DNA of 64,000 nt from Microbacterium sp. cf046 (GTDB taxonomy: Bacteria; Actinomycetota; Actinomycetes; Actinomycetales; Microbacteriaceae), in NCBI RefSeq assembly GCF_900114345.1, contig NZ_FOZJ01000003.1, positions 1,116,001 through 1,180,000 on the forward strand, read 5' to 3'. Shown one piece after another: positions 26,217 through 35,203 of this stretch. The number at the start of each line of letters is the position of its first letter. Position 1 is the first letter of the stretch. The notes beneath the pieces are model-generated. The model made no database searches. It saw nothing but the letters and a program-made list of their open reading frames with translations, and was not told where the DNA came from. Both the position numbers and the translations under genes were made by a program.

Positions 26217-28670
26217 CTATGGGTGGTGTCGCCGGTTCCGCTTGGTCTTCGCGGCTGGAGGCAGGCGGCTCTGCAAATCGGATGCGGGACGTAGGCGCGC
26301 CAGCGAGGCGGCCAGGTCTGAGGCTAGGGTCTCGAGGTAGCCCTCGTAGACGACGTCGAGAAGGTTTCGGGTGCTTTCGTCGTAGAGGAACGCGGCAGCT
26401 CGAGGAATGTTGAGCTGGTGCTTCTTTGCTTGCAAATACCGCCGGAGGCTAGCGATCCATTCGTCGCGTGGTTGAGAGCGCGGTTTGGTCGCCCAGACCA
26501 ATAGCCATCCGTCTCGCGGATCGACAGAAGCTGTGATTGGCACTGTCATACTGCGCCCACGACCTAGCGGGTCAGGCTGGTTGAGAAGGTCGGCACCGTT
26601 CCGGGCGAACTGCTCTTGGGCGGCTGTACTGCCGGAAATGAGGGTGGCGCCGATGCTCAGCCACGCGAAGACGCCGCGCCGCTGGAGTTCATCGGCAAGG
26701 GCGCCCGCCGATGAGGAGGGCATGGAGGGTTTCGGGGACGGGTCGTCCGAGTGTCGGGTGTAGTGCCAGCGATCAAGTCGATCTGTTCGGCTGGTGATGA
26801 ATCCTCCCTCTTGCTCCCTGAAGCGGCGGAGTTCTCCGGGGCTTGGTGGGGGCATGAATGGGAAGGCCTTTCGGACCAGCTCTGGGTCGGGCTCGACCCA
26901 AAGGCCCGACTCGAAGAAGTAGAGGAAGAGATCGAGTTCATCAGGCGCGCTGTACATCACTGTTGTCGCGGGGTCTCGTCGCCGGCGCAGATAGAGAAGT
27001 AGCTCAGCGGGTCGGTCGACCAGGTCGACGATGAGTTCGAGGTCGTGCAGAGATACCGTCCAGGGGATGTTGTCCGTGCCGATAAGCCCGGCCTCGACGA
27101 GGTCGGCTGTCGCTGTTAGAACGGTGGAGATGTCGTCCAGGCTCACGGCGATCGTGTGCGTCTCGCGAATACGGCGCAGATCCAGCCAGCCTTCGCCTTC
27201 GATGCGGAGTCCCCCGTCGCGATCGATTGCGTCCCGAACGCGGCCGGCCTGGTCTGCGGCCTTTCGAATGATGCCGGTCAGGTCGGTCCGTTGACGGGCG
27301 AGCTTTCCTGCCTTCGACAGCTGACTGAACGCAATCGCCTTGTCTTCGATGACCACGGCGACATCGTCGACGAGCAGTAGGTGGTCACACTCCACTCGTT
27401 TTGTGTATGCGTTGGGGTCTGCCTTCAGTGCCTCGGCTTCGTTGGCGGGTACGAAGAACTCGAAGCCGTTGCGAAGCACTCCTCCAGGAAAAGCGCGTTC
27501 AATCGCTTCGCGTACACGGTTCTCGAGTAGGTCGCCTCGGTGCTTCGAGTATGCGTTCCACACTGGGGTCGACTTGAGGTGGTCTTCGAGGGATTCCTTT
27601 ACGGCGGTTGCGACGTGGGCGTCGTGCAGCTGCATGAAGCGACCGTCAGGGGTTCCGAGCAGTGGTGTCAGCCGCCATGGATTGTCGCCGCGGACGAAGC
27701 GGTCGATCGCCTCGAGAGCGGTCGCTCCGGACATATCTAATCTGAAGCGCTGGATAATTCTCGCGACGCGATCGCCGGCGATTTCCGTCTTGTCAGCCAG
27801 CTCATCGACAGTGACGGTGACGTCACCGGACGGAGGCTCGAAGAGTGCGAAGAAGGCAGCCATTGCGTCCCGTGTTGACCCATTCGATAAGTCGAGCCCC
27901 TCGCCCGCGACAAACGCCGACGACGACGCAGCGAGCTTCTCGCCGCGCTTGTTCATCTTTTCCATCTGGATCTCGTGACATGCGGTTAGCACCTTTAGAG
28001 CGTCGCTCGCGTCAAACCCGAGCTGCGCTTCCAGTTCTGCATGTACCGCCGGAGAGCCGTCGAGCAGACTGCCGACCGTCGTCTGAGCGACGTCCGGATA
28101 TGAGGAGTTCCGCATGGTCATCTCGGACCCCTGAACGCTAAACGAGATCAGCGCGAGTGGATCGTCGGGATCCAACGAAACGAGCGTTCGCAGCTGTCCG
28201 AGGTGGATGATCGCGTCGATCAGCGGCCAGGCTTTGCTGACAGCCTCGCTCATCGCTTGCGGCTCGGGCTCCGCGTCACGCGCCAGCGTGCTGCTGTGAT
28301 TGCCCTGGCCCGCCACGGCCGCAAGGATCAGCAACTCCAGTTGAGCCAGCCCGCCTTCTGGTCGTATGGGAGTTTCGCCCGCTGGTCCGATCGGCAGATA
28401 TGCGAGTCGACCAACCTCGGTGAGTCGGGACGGATCGAACTCCTGGACCAACTCGGCGAGAGCGCGGACGCGCTCCGCAAACACTGCATCGACTCGGGCA
28501 TCGAAGCCAACTTCCCCAGGATTCAGATCGTCAAGCAGGCCCGACATCCCGGCCATCGAATCGACGACCAGTCGCGCATATGGGTCTGAACTCACTTGCA
28601 CAGGTCGGCCGCCGGTGGCGCGCCGGCGTCGCGTGTTCCGCAGTTTGTGTCGCTTGGACTTGGATGCCAT
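26217..28670 (-). CDS. Large PD-(D/E)XK-type protein of unknown function
   Basis: 817 residues with a basic N-terminus (MASKSKRHKLRNTRRRR). In the middle, ENRVREAIERAF is followed by a strand VECDHLLLVDDVAVVIEDKA, giving Asp429 and Glu442-x-Lys444. This is the spacing of a PD-(D/E)XK nuclease core with an upstream helix Glu. The flanking regions are long, mostly helical and not recognised. It is a single gene between the relaxase and an unrelated gene, probably a stand-alone defence nuclease, though a role in DNA transfer is possible. The nuclease motif is clear by eye; its activity is not shown. Confidence 0.65.
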   Translation of the reverse strand: MASKSKRHKLRNTRRRRATGGRPVQVSSDPYARLVVDSMAGMSGLLDDLNPGEVGFDARVDAVFAERVRALAELVQEFDPSRLTEVGRLAYLPIGPAGETPIRPEGGLAQLELLILAAVAGQGNHSSTLARDAEPEPQAMSEAVSKAWPLIDAIIHLGQLRTLVSLDPDDPLALISFSVQGSEMTMRNSSYPDVAQTTVGSLLDGSPAVHAELEAQLGFDASDALKVLTACHEIQMEKMNKRGEKLAASSSAFVAGEGLDLSNGSTRDAMAAFFALFEPPSGDVTVTVDELADKTEIAGDRVARIIQRFRLDMSGATALEAIDRFVRGDNPWRLTPLLGTPDGRFMQLHDAHVATAVKESLEDHLKSTPVWNAYSKHRGDLLENRVREAIERAFPGGVLRNGFEFFVPANEAEALKADPNAYTKRVECDHLLLVDDVAVVIEDKAIAFSQLSKAGKLARQRTDLTGIIRKAADQAGRVRDAIDRDGGLRIEGEGWLDLRRIRETHTIAVSLDDISTVLTATADLVEAGLIGTDNIPWTVSLHDLELIVDLVDRPAELLLYLRRRRDPATTVMYSAPDELDLFLYFFESGLWVEPDPELVRKAFPFMPPPSPGELRRFREQEGGFITSRTDRLDRWHYTRHSDDPSPKPSMPSSSAGALADELQRRGVFAWLSIGATLISGSTAAQEQFARNGADLLNQPDPLGRGRSMTVPITASVDPRDGWLLVWATKPRSQPRDEWIASLRRYLQAKKHQLNIPRAAAFLYDESTRNLLDVVYEGYLETLASDLAASLARLRPASDLQSRLPPAAKTKRNRRHHP

Positions 28671-28848
28671 GGTTCATTCTCAACTAAGCGCACTACCGCG
28701 AGCTCGACACTTCGCTCCGTCGCACTACCGTCGTCGCGCAGTCTCTTATCTGCGGGCCTCCCCCCGTCGCTGCCGGTAGAGGAGATTCAGCTCACTCTGA
28801 CGCCCGCCGTCGACGTTCGACCGGTGGTTCGGTTCTAAGGTGGCCACG

Positions 28849-29703
28849 ATGAGCGAACTGGAACGGTGGCGTGAAGCAGTCACCGAAGTGACGGCGCAGC
28901 TTCGGCAGTACCCGGGTCGGTCGGACAATGACTGGTTGCGGAACTTCCCCCACGGGAGTTGCTCTGTCACTTCGTACGCCGTCGGCAGGCTACTCCTTGA
29001 GCGATATGGCGAGCAGTGGTTGCTGGTGTCGCGGTCCGGCTACGGGACCAGCACCCACACATGGCTTGTTCGCGACGCCGGAGAGGGCCAGGAGGCCGCT
29101 ATCGACGCGACACTTCACCAGTTCACTGACCTCGCGCGCGAGCCGTTCATCGGGTGGGGAGCCTCTCCGGCAGACGAATACTTCCCCGATTTCATGGGCT
29201 CTCCTGTGTACGTCGGACTCGTTGATGACTCGTGGCACCACGGCGCGACGGATGAGATTTATGAGTGGTTGTTCCCCCGGCTCGGGCTCAGCAAATTCAA
29301 CCGCGCTGAGTCTCTGCGCCATCTCATGCCGGAAGATCTCGCTAACCCGCCCGTGTGCCGGCTAATCGACGAAATGGTCGAGGCGTCAGCTCGCTCGCAC
29401 CAACCTGTCGAATATGCGATCGCGCTTAATCCGACGACGGCTGCGGTTCTCTGCCGGAACTCTGACGCTGCGTTGCGTAGACATGAAATGAAGTCGGACG
29501 AGTATCTCGGTCGAATCGTCCTTTCTTTGGAGCAAGTCGATGGCGACGTTGCTCTCCTGATACCCCTGCAGGACGAGGAGGTGTCTGCCGATGCACCCTG
29601 CCTGATCGGCCTCGTGAGCAGCGGGCGATTCTGCGCAATCCAGATGCACGAGCGGGAGCGATTCGACGTGTCGTCACTTAGCGACAAGCCGGCCACGTCC
29701 TAG
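28849..29703 (+). CDS. Papain/transglutaminase-like protein of unknown function
   Basis: 284 residues from ATG 28849. A TAAGGT hexamer 8-13 bases upstream would fit a -10 box for a leaderless transcript; a GTG at 28840 is an alternative. A Cys-His-Asp order is visible: HGSCSVTSYAVGRLL (Cys38), GTSTHTWLVRD (His70) and AAIDATLHQF (Asp86), the typical core of papain-like and transglutaminase-like enzymes. It may be a peptidase, an amidase or a binding protein. The C-terminal 150 residues are unknown. Context is a defence-rich region, so an effector role is possible but unproven. Confidence 0.6.
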   Translation: MSELERWREAVTEVTAQLRQYPGRSDNDWLRNFPHGSCSVTSYAVGRLLLERYGEQWLLVSRSGYGTSTHTWLVRDAGEGQEAAIDATLHQFTDLAREPFIGWGASPADEYFPDFMGSPVYVGLVDDSWHHGATDEIYEWLFPRLGLSKFNRAESLRHLMPEDLANPPVCRLIDEMVEASARSHQPVEYAIALNPTTAAVLCRNSDAALRRHEMKSDEYLGRIVLSLEQVDGDVALLIPLQDEEVSADAPCLIGLVSSGRFCAIQMHERERFDVSSLSDKPATS

Positions 29704-29787
29704 CGATCCGCTTGGCGGCGGCATCCGGCGCGGTGAACCGGCATACGGCTCCGTAGGCTTCTTGCGGCTCGAAGCACGCGGAGCGGA

Positions 29788-29937
29788 CTACCCGCGGTCG
29801 CGACGGAGCTTGATGTTCCACTTGGCGAGTCTCGCGAGACTCCGGGCAGTGGCCTTTCCAGTCGGGTCGTCGACATGCCTGCTCAACTTCTCAAGCACCC
29901 GCTTATCATCCTCGGACAGTTGCCGAACGGAGCTCAT
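29788..29937 (-). CDS. Small basic protein, second gene of a coupled pair
   Basis: 49 residues starting MSSVRQLSEDDKRVLEKLSR and rich in Lys and Arg (ending WNIKLRRDRG). Its ATG overlaps the stop of the upstream 71-residue gene by ATGA. The coupling and a coherent amphipathic composition make it likely to be real despite its size. No family is recognised. The pair has the layout of a toxin-antitoxin or small regulator module, but nothing in the residues proves that. Confidence 0.5.
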   Translation of the reverse strand: MSSVRQLSEDDKRVLEKLSRHVDDPTGKATARSLARLAKWNIKLRRDRG

Positions 29938-30149
29938 CTGCCGTTCACGACCACGAATATTGCGTCTGCCGCCTGAGCTTGCTCAATCGCGCTGGGCTCA
30001 GCGGACTTGGCGAGGCGCTCAGCGCGCTTCCGAAGCCGCTCCTCATTGTTGAGGCCAGCAGCGGCCAACATGTCGAGAGCCTTCGCGAGGGTGTACGTAA
30101 CGCATCCACGGCGGTGGTGGCTGACGTGCGGCCTCTTGAGTGTCGTCAA
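29934..30149 (-). CDS. Small helical protein, first gene of a coupled pair
   Basis: 71 residues, MTTLKRPHVSHHRRGCVTYT then a helical stretch (KALDMLAAAGLNNEERLRKR) and AEPSAIEQAQAADAIFVVVNGR. It overlaps the following 49-residue gene by four bases. No family is recognised. It lies in a stretch of small genes inside the defence segment. Existence is supported by the coupling and by no better frame on the other strand. Confidence 0.45.
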   Translation of the reverse strand: MTTLKRPHVSHHRRGCVTYTLAKALDMLAAAGLNNEERLRKRAERLAKSAEPSAIEQAQAADAIFVVVNGR

Positions 30150-30304
30150 CGCCCGACATGCTCACTGAATGCGCAGTACGTGCTCAAGTGAACATGACCG
30201 GGAATACACAACAGCAACCCTTATCAATTCGTTGAACGCCCTGCTCATGTCAAAGTCCTCCTGAGCGGTACGTTCAAATGGAGGGACTACTTAGCGTGAG
30301 ATCT

Positions 30305-30700
30305 TTACGGCCGATACTCCCACGTCAGGATGATGTTCCCAACCAGAACGGCGATGGCGATCACGTCGAACACACACGCATACGCCCAGATCTTCCACCG
30401 CTCATCCTTCGCTTTCCGATAGCGAATCAGTAGGGGAATCTGAAGCGGCAGCGAGACGATGATCCCGATAAGCGCGATTACTAGCGCCACGTTGCCGAGT
30501 CCATGAACGAACTCTGGTTGCTGGAGGTACCCAAGCGCGACCGCTGCTAGCCACGTAACGAAAACGATAAGGATGCCAGCGACAAACTGAGATGAGACGT
30601 CCCGCCAGAAGTGTTCACTACGCCCCCAGTTAGCTGGCCATCTATACCAGCGACCTTCAGAGGTTGTCGGCTCGGGTTCAGACGGCGGGCGCTCGGACAC
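30305..30700 (-). CDS. Small membrane protein
   Basis: 131 residues. A proline-rich cytoplasmic N-terminus (MSERPPSEPEPTTSEGRWYR) is followed by three hydrophobic segments: FVAGILIVFVTWLAAVALGYL, GNVALVIALIGIIVSLPLQI and ACVFDVIAIAVLVGNIILTW. It is divergent from another membrane protein gene at 30730, with the promoter zones overlapping. Function unknown. Confidence 0.6.
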   Translation of the reverse strand: MSERPPSEPEPTTSEGRWYRWPANWGRSEHFWRDVSSQFVAGILIVFVTWLAAVALGYLQQPEFVHGLGNVALVIALIGIIVSLPLQIPLLIRYRKAKDERWKIWAYACVFDVIAIAVLVGNIILTWEYRP

Positions 30701-30729
30701 GGGATCACCCTAGCTTTGGGTACGGCGCG

Positions 30730-31719
30730 ATGATGGGAGCCACACTCACCGCTAGTGTTCACGTCATGCCGCTGGAATCCGTGATCGAGCTGATATTGCA
30801 CGTTGCCGATCCCCAGCTTGAGACTTACTGGTTCGGCTCTCGCATCGGTGAGCAGCTGATGATCCTGGTGATTGGTGCAGCGCTCGGCGTAGGCGGCCAG
30901 CTAGTCGTTGACTACTTCCGCAGGGACGACGTTGGCGAGTATGAGCTTTGGACTGACATTCACAGTGCGAGCCAAAAGGCCGAGGGCATAGGCCGACTAA
31001 AGACAGGCCTCTCAATCCATGCCGGCGACCGAGAGGTTGCGAACCCGTATGTTGTCGACTTCTACGTCTGGGGGGTGGGGAAGAAGGACATCCGACCTGA
31101 GTCGTTCGACGGTAAGCCGTTGGAGTTCAAGCTCAATGTGCCGATCGTTGCAGAGTTAGACGGAAGCACTGAGGGCAACATCGAGTCCGCCCGCTTCTCG
31201 TGGAGCCCTGACGGCGTTGTGACGCTAGCGCCGAGCTTGGTTCGCAGTCGCATAGCAAAGCGGTATCGATTCCTGACGGATGGGAAACCGGACCTCAAGT
31301 GGACCAACATGGTCGCGGATCTCAAGGTCTACGAGTTCGACGAGCAGTGGGGGAAGCCGACACCGGATCGACTGGTGGCAAAGTGGGCGGCACGTATCAT
31401 GGCGGGACTGTCGGCCGTTGGGTTCTTGGTGGTGATCATCGTGTCGATGGTGCGCGGGATCATTGAGGGTCCGAAGCCGCGACCCACGTCGGAGATTACC
31501 GATCCCCTCGTCATTCCTGACTCCTTCTTCCTTGAGTTCGGCTGGATCGTCCTCCTGGTTATGGGGTGGTTCGCCCTGATGTTGTTCTTCTTCGGGTACG
31601 GCGCTGCTCCCTCCCGACGACCTAAGCGCGCGAATCGCTTACGGATGGAGAACCTCGCACCGACTAGCGCGCCCGTGTTGAAGACGGAGCGCGACTACAT
31701 GAGAGAACAGCTAGAGTAG
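30730..31719 (+). CDS. Membrane protein with a central soluble domain
   Basis: 329 residues from the ATG at 30730; TAGCTT 13 bases upstream fits a -10 box for a near-leaderless transcript, and an ATG at 30766 is the alternative. It has one N-terminal membrane segment (MILVIGAALGVGGQLVVDYF), a soluble beta-rich domain of about 180 residues (NPYVVDFYVWGVGKKDIRPE...), and two C-terminal membrane segments (GFLVVIIVSMV and WIVLLVMGWFALMLFFF). No family is recognised. With its divergent neighbour and two-sided membrane anchoring it could be a membrane-acting effector or sensor. Confidence 0.6.
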   Translation: MMGATLTASVHVMPLESVIELILHVADPQLETYWFGSRIGEQLMILVIGAALGVGGQLVVDYFRRDDVGEYELWTDIHSASQKAEGIGRLKTGLSIHAGDREVANPYVVDFYVWGVGKKDIRPESFDGKPLEFKLNVPIVAELDGSTEGNIESARFSWSPDGVVTLAPSLVRSRIAKRYRFLTDGKPDLKWTNMVADLKVYEFDEQWGKPTPDRLVAKWAARIMAGLSAVGFLVVIIVSMVRGIIEGPKPRPTSEITDPLVIPDSFFLEFGWIVLLVMGWFALMLFFFGYGAAPSRRPKRANRLRMENLAPTSAPVLKTERDYMREQLE

Positions 31720-31749
31720 TTCGAACCTATCTTCGAGTACCATCCGGCC

Positions 31750-32055
31750 ATGGGTACGAACCGTAGGTACGCGGACAAGATCGATGCGCAGATGAAGCGT
31801 CGCATCACCGAGATGCTGCTGAGGCCGAAACCCGTCACTCTCACTGACGCCGAGCTAGACATTGAGAACGATCCTGTTACTAGAGCTGACAGGCCCGTTC
31901 GCGTGCGAGCGTGGGTGCGTTACCCAGAGCCAGTCGCCCGCTTAGAAGGCCGCGCAGTTGCATGGACGACCCGTGCAGTGAAGCTTCAGTGGGAGACGGC
32001 AGACGGTGAGCGGCGTGAAGCGTGGGTGTGGGCGTCGGCGGTGGATCGGATCTAG
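31750..32055 (+). CDS. Hypothetical 101-residue protein
   Basis: Starts MGTNRRYADKIDAQMKRRIT. TACCAT eight bases upstream fits a -10 box with a leaderless start. The C-terminal half is a small beta domain (VRAWVRYPEPVARLEGRAVAWTTRAVKLQWE, then WVWASAVDRI). No family is recognised, but this kind of protein is common in actinobacterial mobile elements. Confidence 0.55.
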   Translation: MGTNRRYADKIDAQMKRRITEMLLRPKPVTLTDAELDIENDPVTRADRPVRVRAWVRYPEPVARLEGRAVAWTTRAVKLQWETADGERREAWVWASAVDRI

Positions 32056-32380
32056 CTCTGAGCCATGCCCTGAAGTATCCACGACATAACCCAAACTCCG
32101 GCAAATACTCCTCGAACCGTTCTCGGTGTCCTTGATGGCGGCCGATCGCCATCGCTTCGGAGACGAAGCGAATGACGCAGTTACTAGCGTCGTCCCTACC
32201 CTGCTGATTGATCAACGCCACTCCGAAGCGGTGGCGCTTCGTCATGTCGTTGCCCGGATCCTGAAACCCAAGTTGCGCCAGCAGTCTTCCGATTTCCGAG
32301 CCGGACAGTCCTTGGCTGGTATCTCCCAGAGCGTCTGCAATCGCGGTCACTACGCTCTCGGGCAGCGGGGGATGCTTCAT
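31880..32380 (-). pseudogene. Truncated TIGR02391/abortive-infection-type gene
   Basis: From the ATG at 32380 the frame reads MKHPPLPESVVTAIADALGD, then SEIGRLLAQLGFQDP, MTKRHRFGVALINQQGR and NCVIRFVSEAM. This matches the N-terminal part of TIGR02391-type proteins (often fused to abortive-infection domains). Similarity fades near 32060, where the frame continues antisense into the preceding gene with low-quality sequence. The C-terminal effector part is missing. It is best read as a remnant cut by the deletion or insertion that brought in the neighbouring gene. Confidence 0.6.
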
Positions 32381-32613
32381 TGTCGACACACGCCTAGCTT
32401 CTCGGATTCTTCGGCCAGATGTCCGCAGGCGACGCGGCCAGAGACAACTTGAAAGGCCCCGCGCCCTGGCCAGCGCGAGTGCGAGGCGAATCCCATGTAC
32501 TGACCCCTGGGTTGACCTGCTCAATGAGCGAAAAGATATGCCGATCTCGTCGGTCAGACAGAATAATTCTCGAATAGTTGACAGCTTGTAATTTATACCT
32601 CAGACTGAACCTT

Positions 32614-33204
32614 GTGATCGATGAACTCCTTTCTCAGCAGGACGCCGAGGCCATTCTTGCTCCGCACATGAGCGCACTTCGTCGGTTTCTGGAGCAGGGC
32701 TGGTCCGACTGGCATGAGTCAGTCCTCGCGGCGCCCAAGCTAGCGACCACACGCGCTACTTCGCGAGCGAACGTCGTGTACGACCGGATCACGCTGCACG
32801 CCGAGGCGTACTTCGAGGCAGTAGGTATTCCGTGCGTGCGCAAGGGTCAAATGTTGGTCGTTTCGTTCGATGACGGTCGCTTGATCCTCCGCTTCAAGAA
32901 GTTCCGTAGTCGCAAGCTCGGTACTTCGGGTATCCCGACTGAGCAGCGGTTGGAGTTCGAACTTCAGCAGGTCGTTCTGGATGGGACCGCCGCCACATAT
33001 GTCGTCGCCGGATACCTTCCTGACGAGCTTGGGATCGGGCTGGACGTGCTCGCGATCGCGTGCACGTACAACGGCCGAGTCATCTGGCGGATCGATCTCA
33101 GCGACGACAGCACGACATCCGTTGTTCGTGTTCGCGTCGATTCGCCTCAGGGGCCCTCGGTTCGCAGCACGCGCCCTGCAGCGCTCGAGGAAGTCGAAGG
33201 ATAG
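32614..33204 (+). CDS. Putative toxin-like partner of the XRE-ImmA gene
   Basis: 196 residues from a GTG start at 32614 (VIDELLSQQDAEAILAPH). TTGACA at 32578 may be part of its promoter. A helical N-terminus is followed by a beta-rich region (QMLVVSFDDGRLILRFKKF... LGIGLDVLAIACTYNGRVIW). It ends four bases before the XRE-ImmA gene, so they are one operon. Known two-gene toxin-antitoxin systems pair an XRE-peptidase antitoxin with a small toxin (RosmerTA is one anti-phage example). Similarity to those toxins cannot be checked here. Confidence 0.55.
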   Translation: MIDELLSQQDAEAILAPHMSALRRFLEQGWSDWHESVLAAPKLATTRATSRANVVYDRITLHAEAYFEAVGIPCVRKGQMLVVSFDDGRLILRFKKFRSRKLGTSGIPTEQRLEFELQQVVLDGTAATYVVAGYLPDELGIGLDVLAIACTYNGRVIWRIDLSDDSTTSVVRVRVDSPQGPSVRSTRPAALEEVEG

Positions 33205-33208
33205 GAAG

Positions 33209-34282
33209 ATGAATCCGCAGATGTTGACTCTTCTGCGCGAATCACGTGGGCTCAGCGGCGCGCAGCTTGCAAAGCTGTCCGGCATCCCTCAGCCGACCCT
33301 CTCCAAGATGGAGAACGGATTGGCCATGATTGATGAGGGCAGGCTTCAGAAGCTGGCGGATGCGCTCGAATACCCCACTGATGCGTTCAGCTGGACCGAT
33401 CCGATATACGGCTTTGGGAGTGCCGCCTTCTATCACCGAAAGCAACAGGCGCTTCCGCAGACGACTCTTCGGAAGATTCAAGCTCAGGTGAATCTGACGC
33501 GAATGCGTTTGAACAGACTTCTGAGCTCGATCGAGATAGATACGCAATACGTTGTGCCTTCCCTTGATGTCGAGGAGTACGGCACGCCGGCTGAGGTTGC
33601 GCGCGCAGTGCGTGCGCTGTGGCGCGTGCCGATGGGACCAGTTCGGGACATGGCTGCCGCGCTGGAACTCGCCGGGATCATCGTGGTGCGAAGCAACCTG
33701 GAGTCGCCACGGATCGCAGCTATCAGTCTTGACAACGTCGGCACATATCCCGCTCTCATCATCATGAATGGCGCGCTTCCCGCGGATCGCGAACGGTTCA
33801 CCCTCGCCCACGAGCTCGGGCACCTCGTCATGCACTCCGTCCTTGTCACGACCGATGAGGCGGAACGCGAGGCCGACGAGTTCGCCGCGGAGTTCCTGAT
33901 GCCCGCGGCAGAGATCCGAGCCGACCTCAGGGGCATGACGCTCGCTCGCGCGGCGCAACTCAAAGTGGTCTGGCGTGTTGCAATGAGCGCCCTCGTTCGC
34001 CGCGCTCGAGATCTTTCGATGATTGACGACACGCGCTACAGGAGTCTGATGGTGTCAATGTCACAGAAGGGCTGGCGGAAGTCCGAGCCGGTGGAAGTTC
34101 CGCACGACCACCCGACTGTCATCTCGTCGTTGATCCAAGTTCACCTCATGGACCACGGTTACTCATTCGACGAGCTTGCTCAGGTCGTGGCTCTGAACGA
34201 GGCAGAGTTCGCGCTGCGTTTCGAAGTAGAACCACCACGAGGGGCCGGGCTCAAAGGCTCCCACCTCCGAGCAGTGAAGTGA
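33209..34282 (+). CDS. XRE HTH - ImmA/IrrE metallopeptidase
   Basis: 357 residues. An XRE-type HTH occupies about residues 5-60 (ESRGLSGAQLAKLSGIPQ, then PTLSKMENG). The ImmA/IrrE peptidase domain follows with the zinc motif AHELGHLVMHS near residue 200 and a downstream EREADEFAAEFLMPA third-ligand motif. Such proteins cleave a repressor or act as antitoxins. The ATG at 33209 is chosen because the HTH starts there. It is the middle gene of a three-gene operon with 4-base and 7-base gaps, and probably autoregulates it. Confidence 0.88.
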   Translation: MNPQMLTLLRESRGLSGAQLAKLSGIPQPTLSKMENGLAMIDEGRLQKLADALEYPTDAFSWTDPIYGFGSAAFYHRKQQALPQTTLRKIQAQVNLTRMRLNRLLSSIEIDTQYVVPSLDVEEYGTPAEVARAVRALWRVPMGPVRDMAAALELAGIIVVRSNLESPRIAAISLDNVGTYPALIIMNGALPADRERFTLAHELGHLVMHSVLVTTDEAEREADEFAAEFLMPAAEIRADLRGMTLARAAQLKVVWRVAMSALVRRARDLSMIDDTRYRSLMVSMSQKGWRKSEPVEVPHDHPTVISSLIQVHLMDHGYSFDELAQVVALNEAEFALRFEVEPPRGAGLKGSHLRAVK

Positions 34283-34289
34283 GACACCG

Positions 34290-34973
34290 ATGGCGTACCC
34301 ATTCGTAACTCCGTCCATGAGGTTCCGCAGCCGTACGGCAGCAAAGGACTACATCCGCGACAACATCCTGCGCGCCTACGAGCTGCGAACGCGGATTCCA
34401 GCCGGACCGCACGATCAGCTTCTCCGTGAGGTGTTGAGCCTGCACTCGGATGCTGAAGAGAAGATCGGGCCCGGAGTTGACTACTTCTACATCGAGGAGA
34501 CGTGGAGGCTTCCGGGCAAGGAGGCGGTAGGGCGGGATCAGCGCGCGATTATCGCAACTCGTATCGACGGAAGCGATCGCGACTGGAGCTACTGGCACGT
34601 AATCGATCAGCCGAGCGAGGCTGCAAACGTCAAGAGCGCCCTGGCATTCGCGCTCGAAGAGGGGCGCCTCCGTCGCAGAGACGCGGACTTCTCCGCGGGG
34701 ATGCCCGCTGTGCACTGCGCACTGACTGGCGAGCTGATCAAGCAAAAGCACCAAGCGGACACGCGACACCTCAGCCCCACGTGGAGTGAACTGACACAGG
34801 GGTTCGCTGACGCCAGCGGCGGCTGGAGCGCGATCGAGACCCACAGTGGTGACGGATACGTGTTCGTGGGGCGAGATGTAGAGGATGAGTCAGTGCGTAA
34901 CCGGTGGCTCGACTACTACGAAGTCAACGCGAAGCCCGTTTACGTTAAGAATGAGAGTCCTGAACGCGTCTGA
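34290..34973 (+). CDS. DUF3223/DCL-type protein
   Basis: 227 residues. The DCL-like core is seen as DQLLREVLSLHSDAEEKIGP, GVDYFYI, and RIDGSDRDWSYWHVI. A CALTGE...H pattern with a helical tail (HLSPTWSELTQGF) follows, resembling a degenerate HNH-like zinc finger seen in related bacterial proteins. DUF3223 proteins have been linked to nucleic-acid work, but no activity is established. It lies seven bases after the XRE-ImmA gene and is probably part of the same module. Confidence 0.65.
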   Translation: MAYPFVTPSMRFRSRTAAKDYIRDNILRAYELRTRIPAGPHDQLLREVLSLHSDAEEKIGPGVDYFYIEETWRLPGKEAVGRDQRAIIATRIDGSDRDWSYWHVIDQPSEAANVKSALAFALEEGRLRRRDADFSAGMPAVHCALTGELIKQKHQADTRHLSPTWSELTQGFADASGGWSAIETHSGDGYVFVGRDVEDESVRNRWLDYYEVNAKPVYVKNESPERV

Positions 34974-35203
34974 TGCGCGAGGCGTGGGGAGATGTGAGCA
35001 TGCCCGGTAGGCACGATCCGTCCTCGTCCTCAGCTTCGTATGCGACTGACGTCGTCGCCCCATCGGGTGCTCCTTGGCCCCAGTAGCGTCTCTGTTATGC
35101 GGCTTTCGCCTCACCCACCTGGGCAGAGCGAGCGCGCCCGCATGTCCCAGCTGATGGCGGCGGAACCCCCGCGTTAAGGGATCCCGTCGGGCCGCCCCAT
35201 GCT

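Noticed and set aside
30730..31719. Calling the membrane protein a pore-forming immune effector
   Set aside because: Membrane spans are clear, but no known effector domain supports this.
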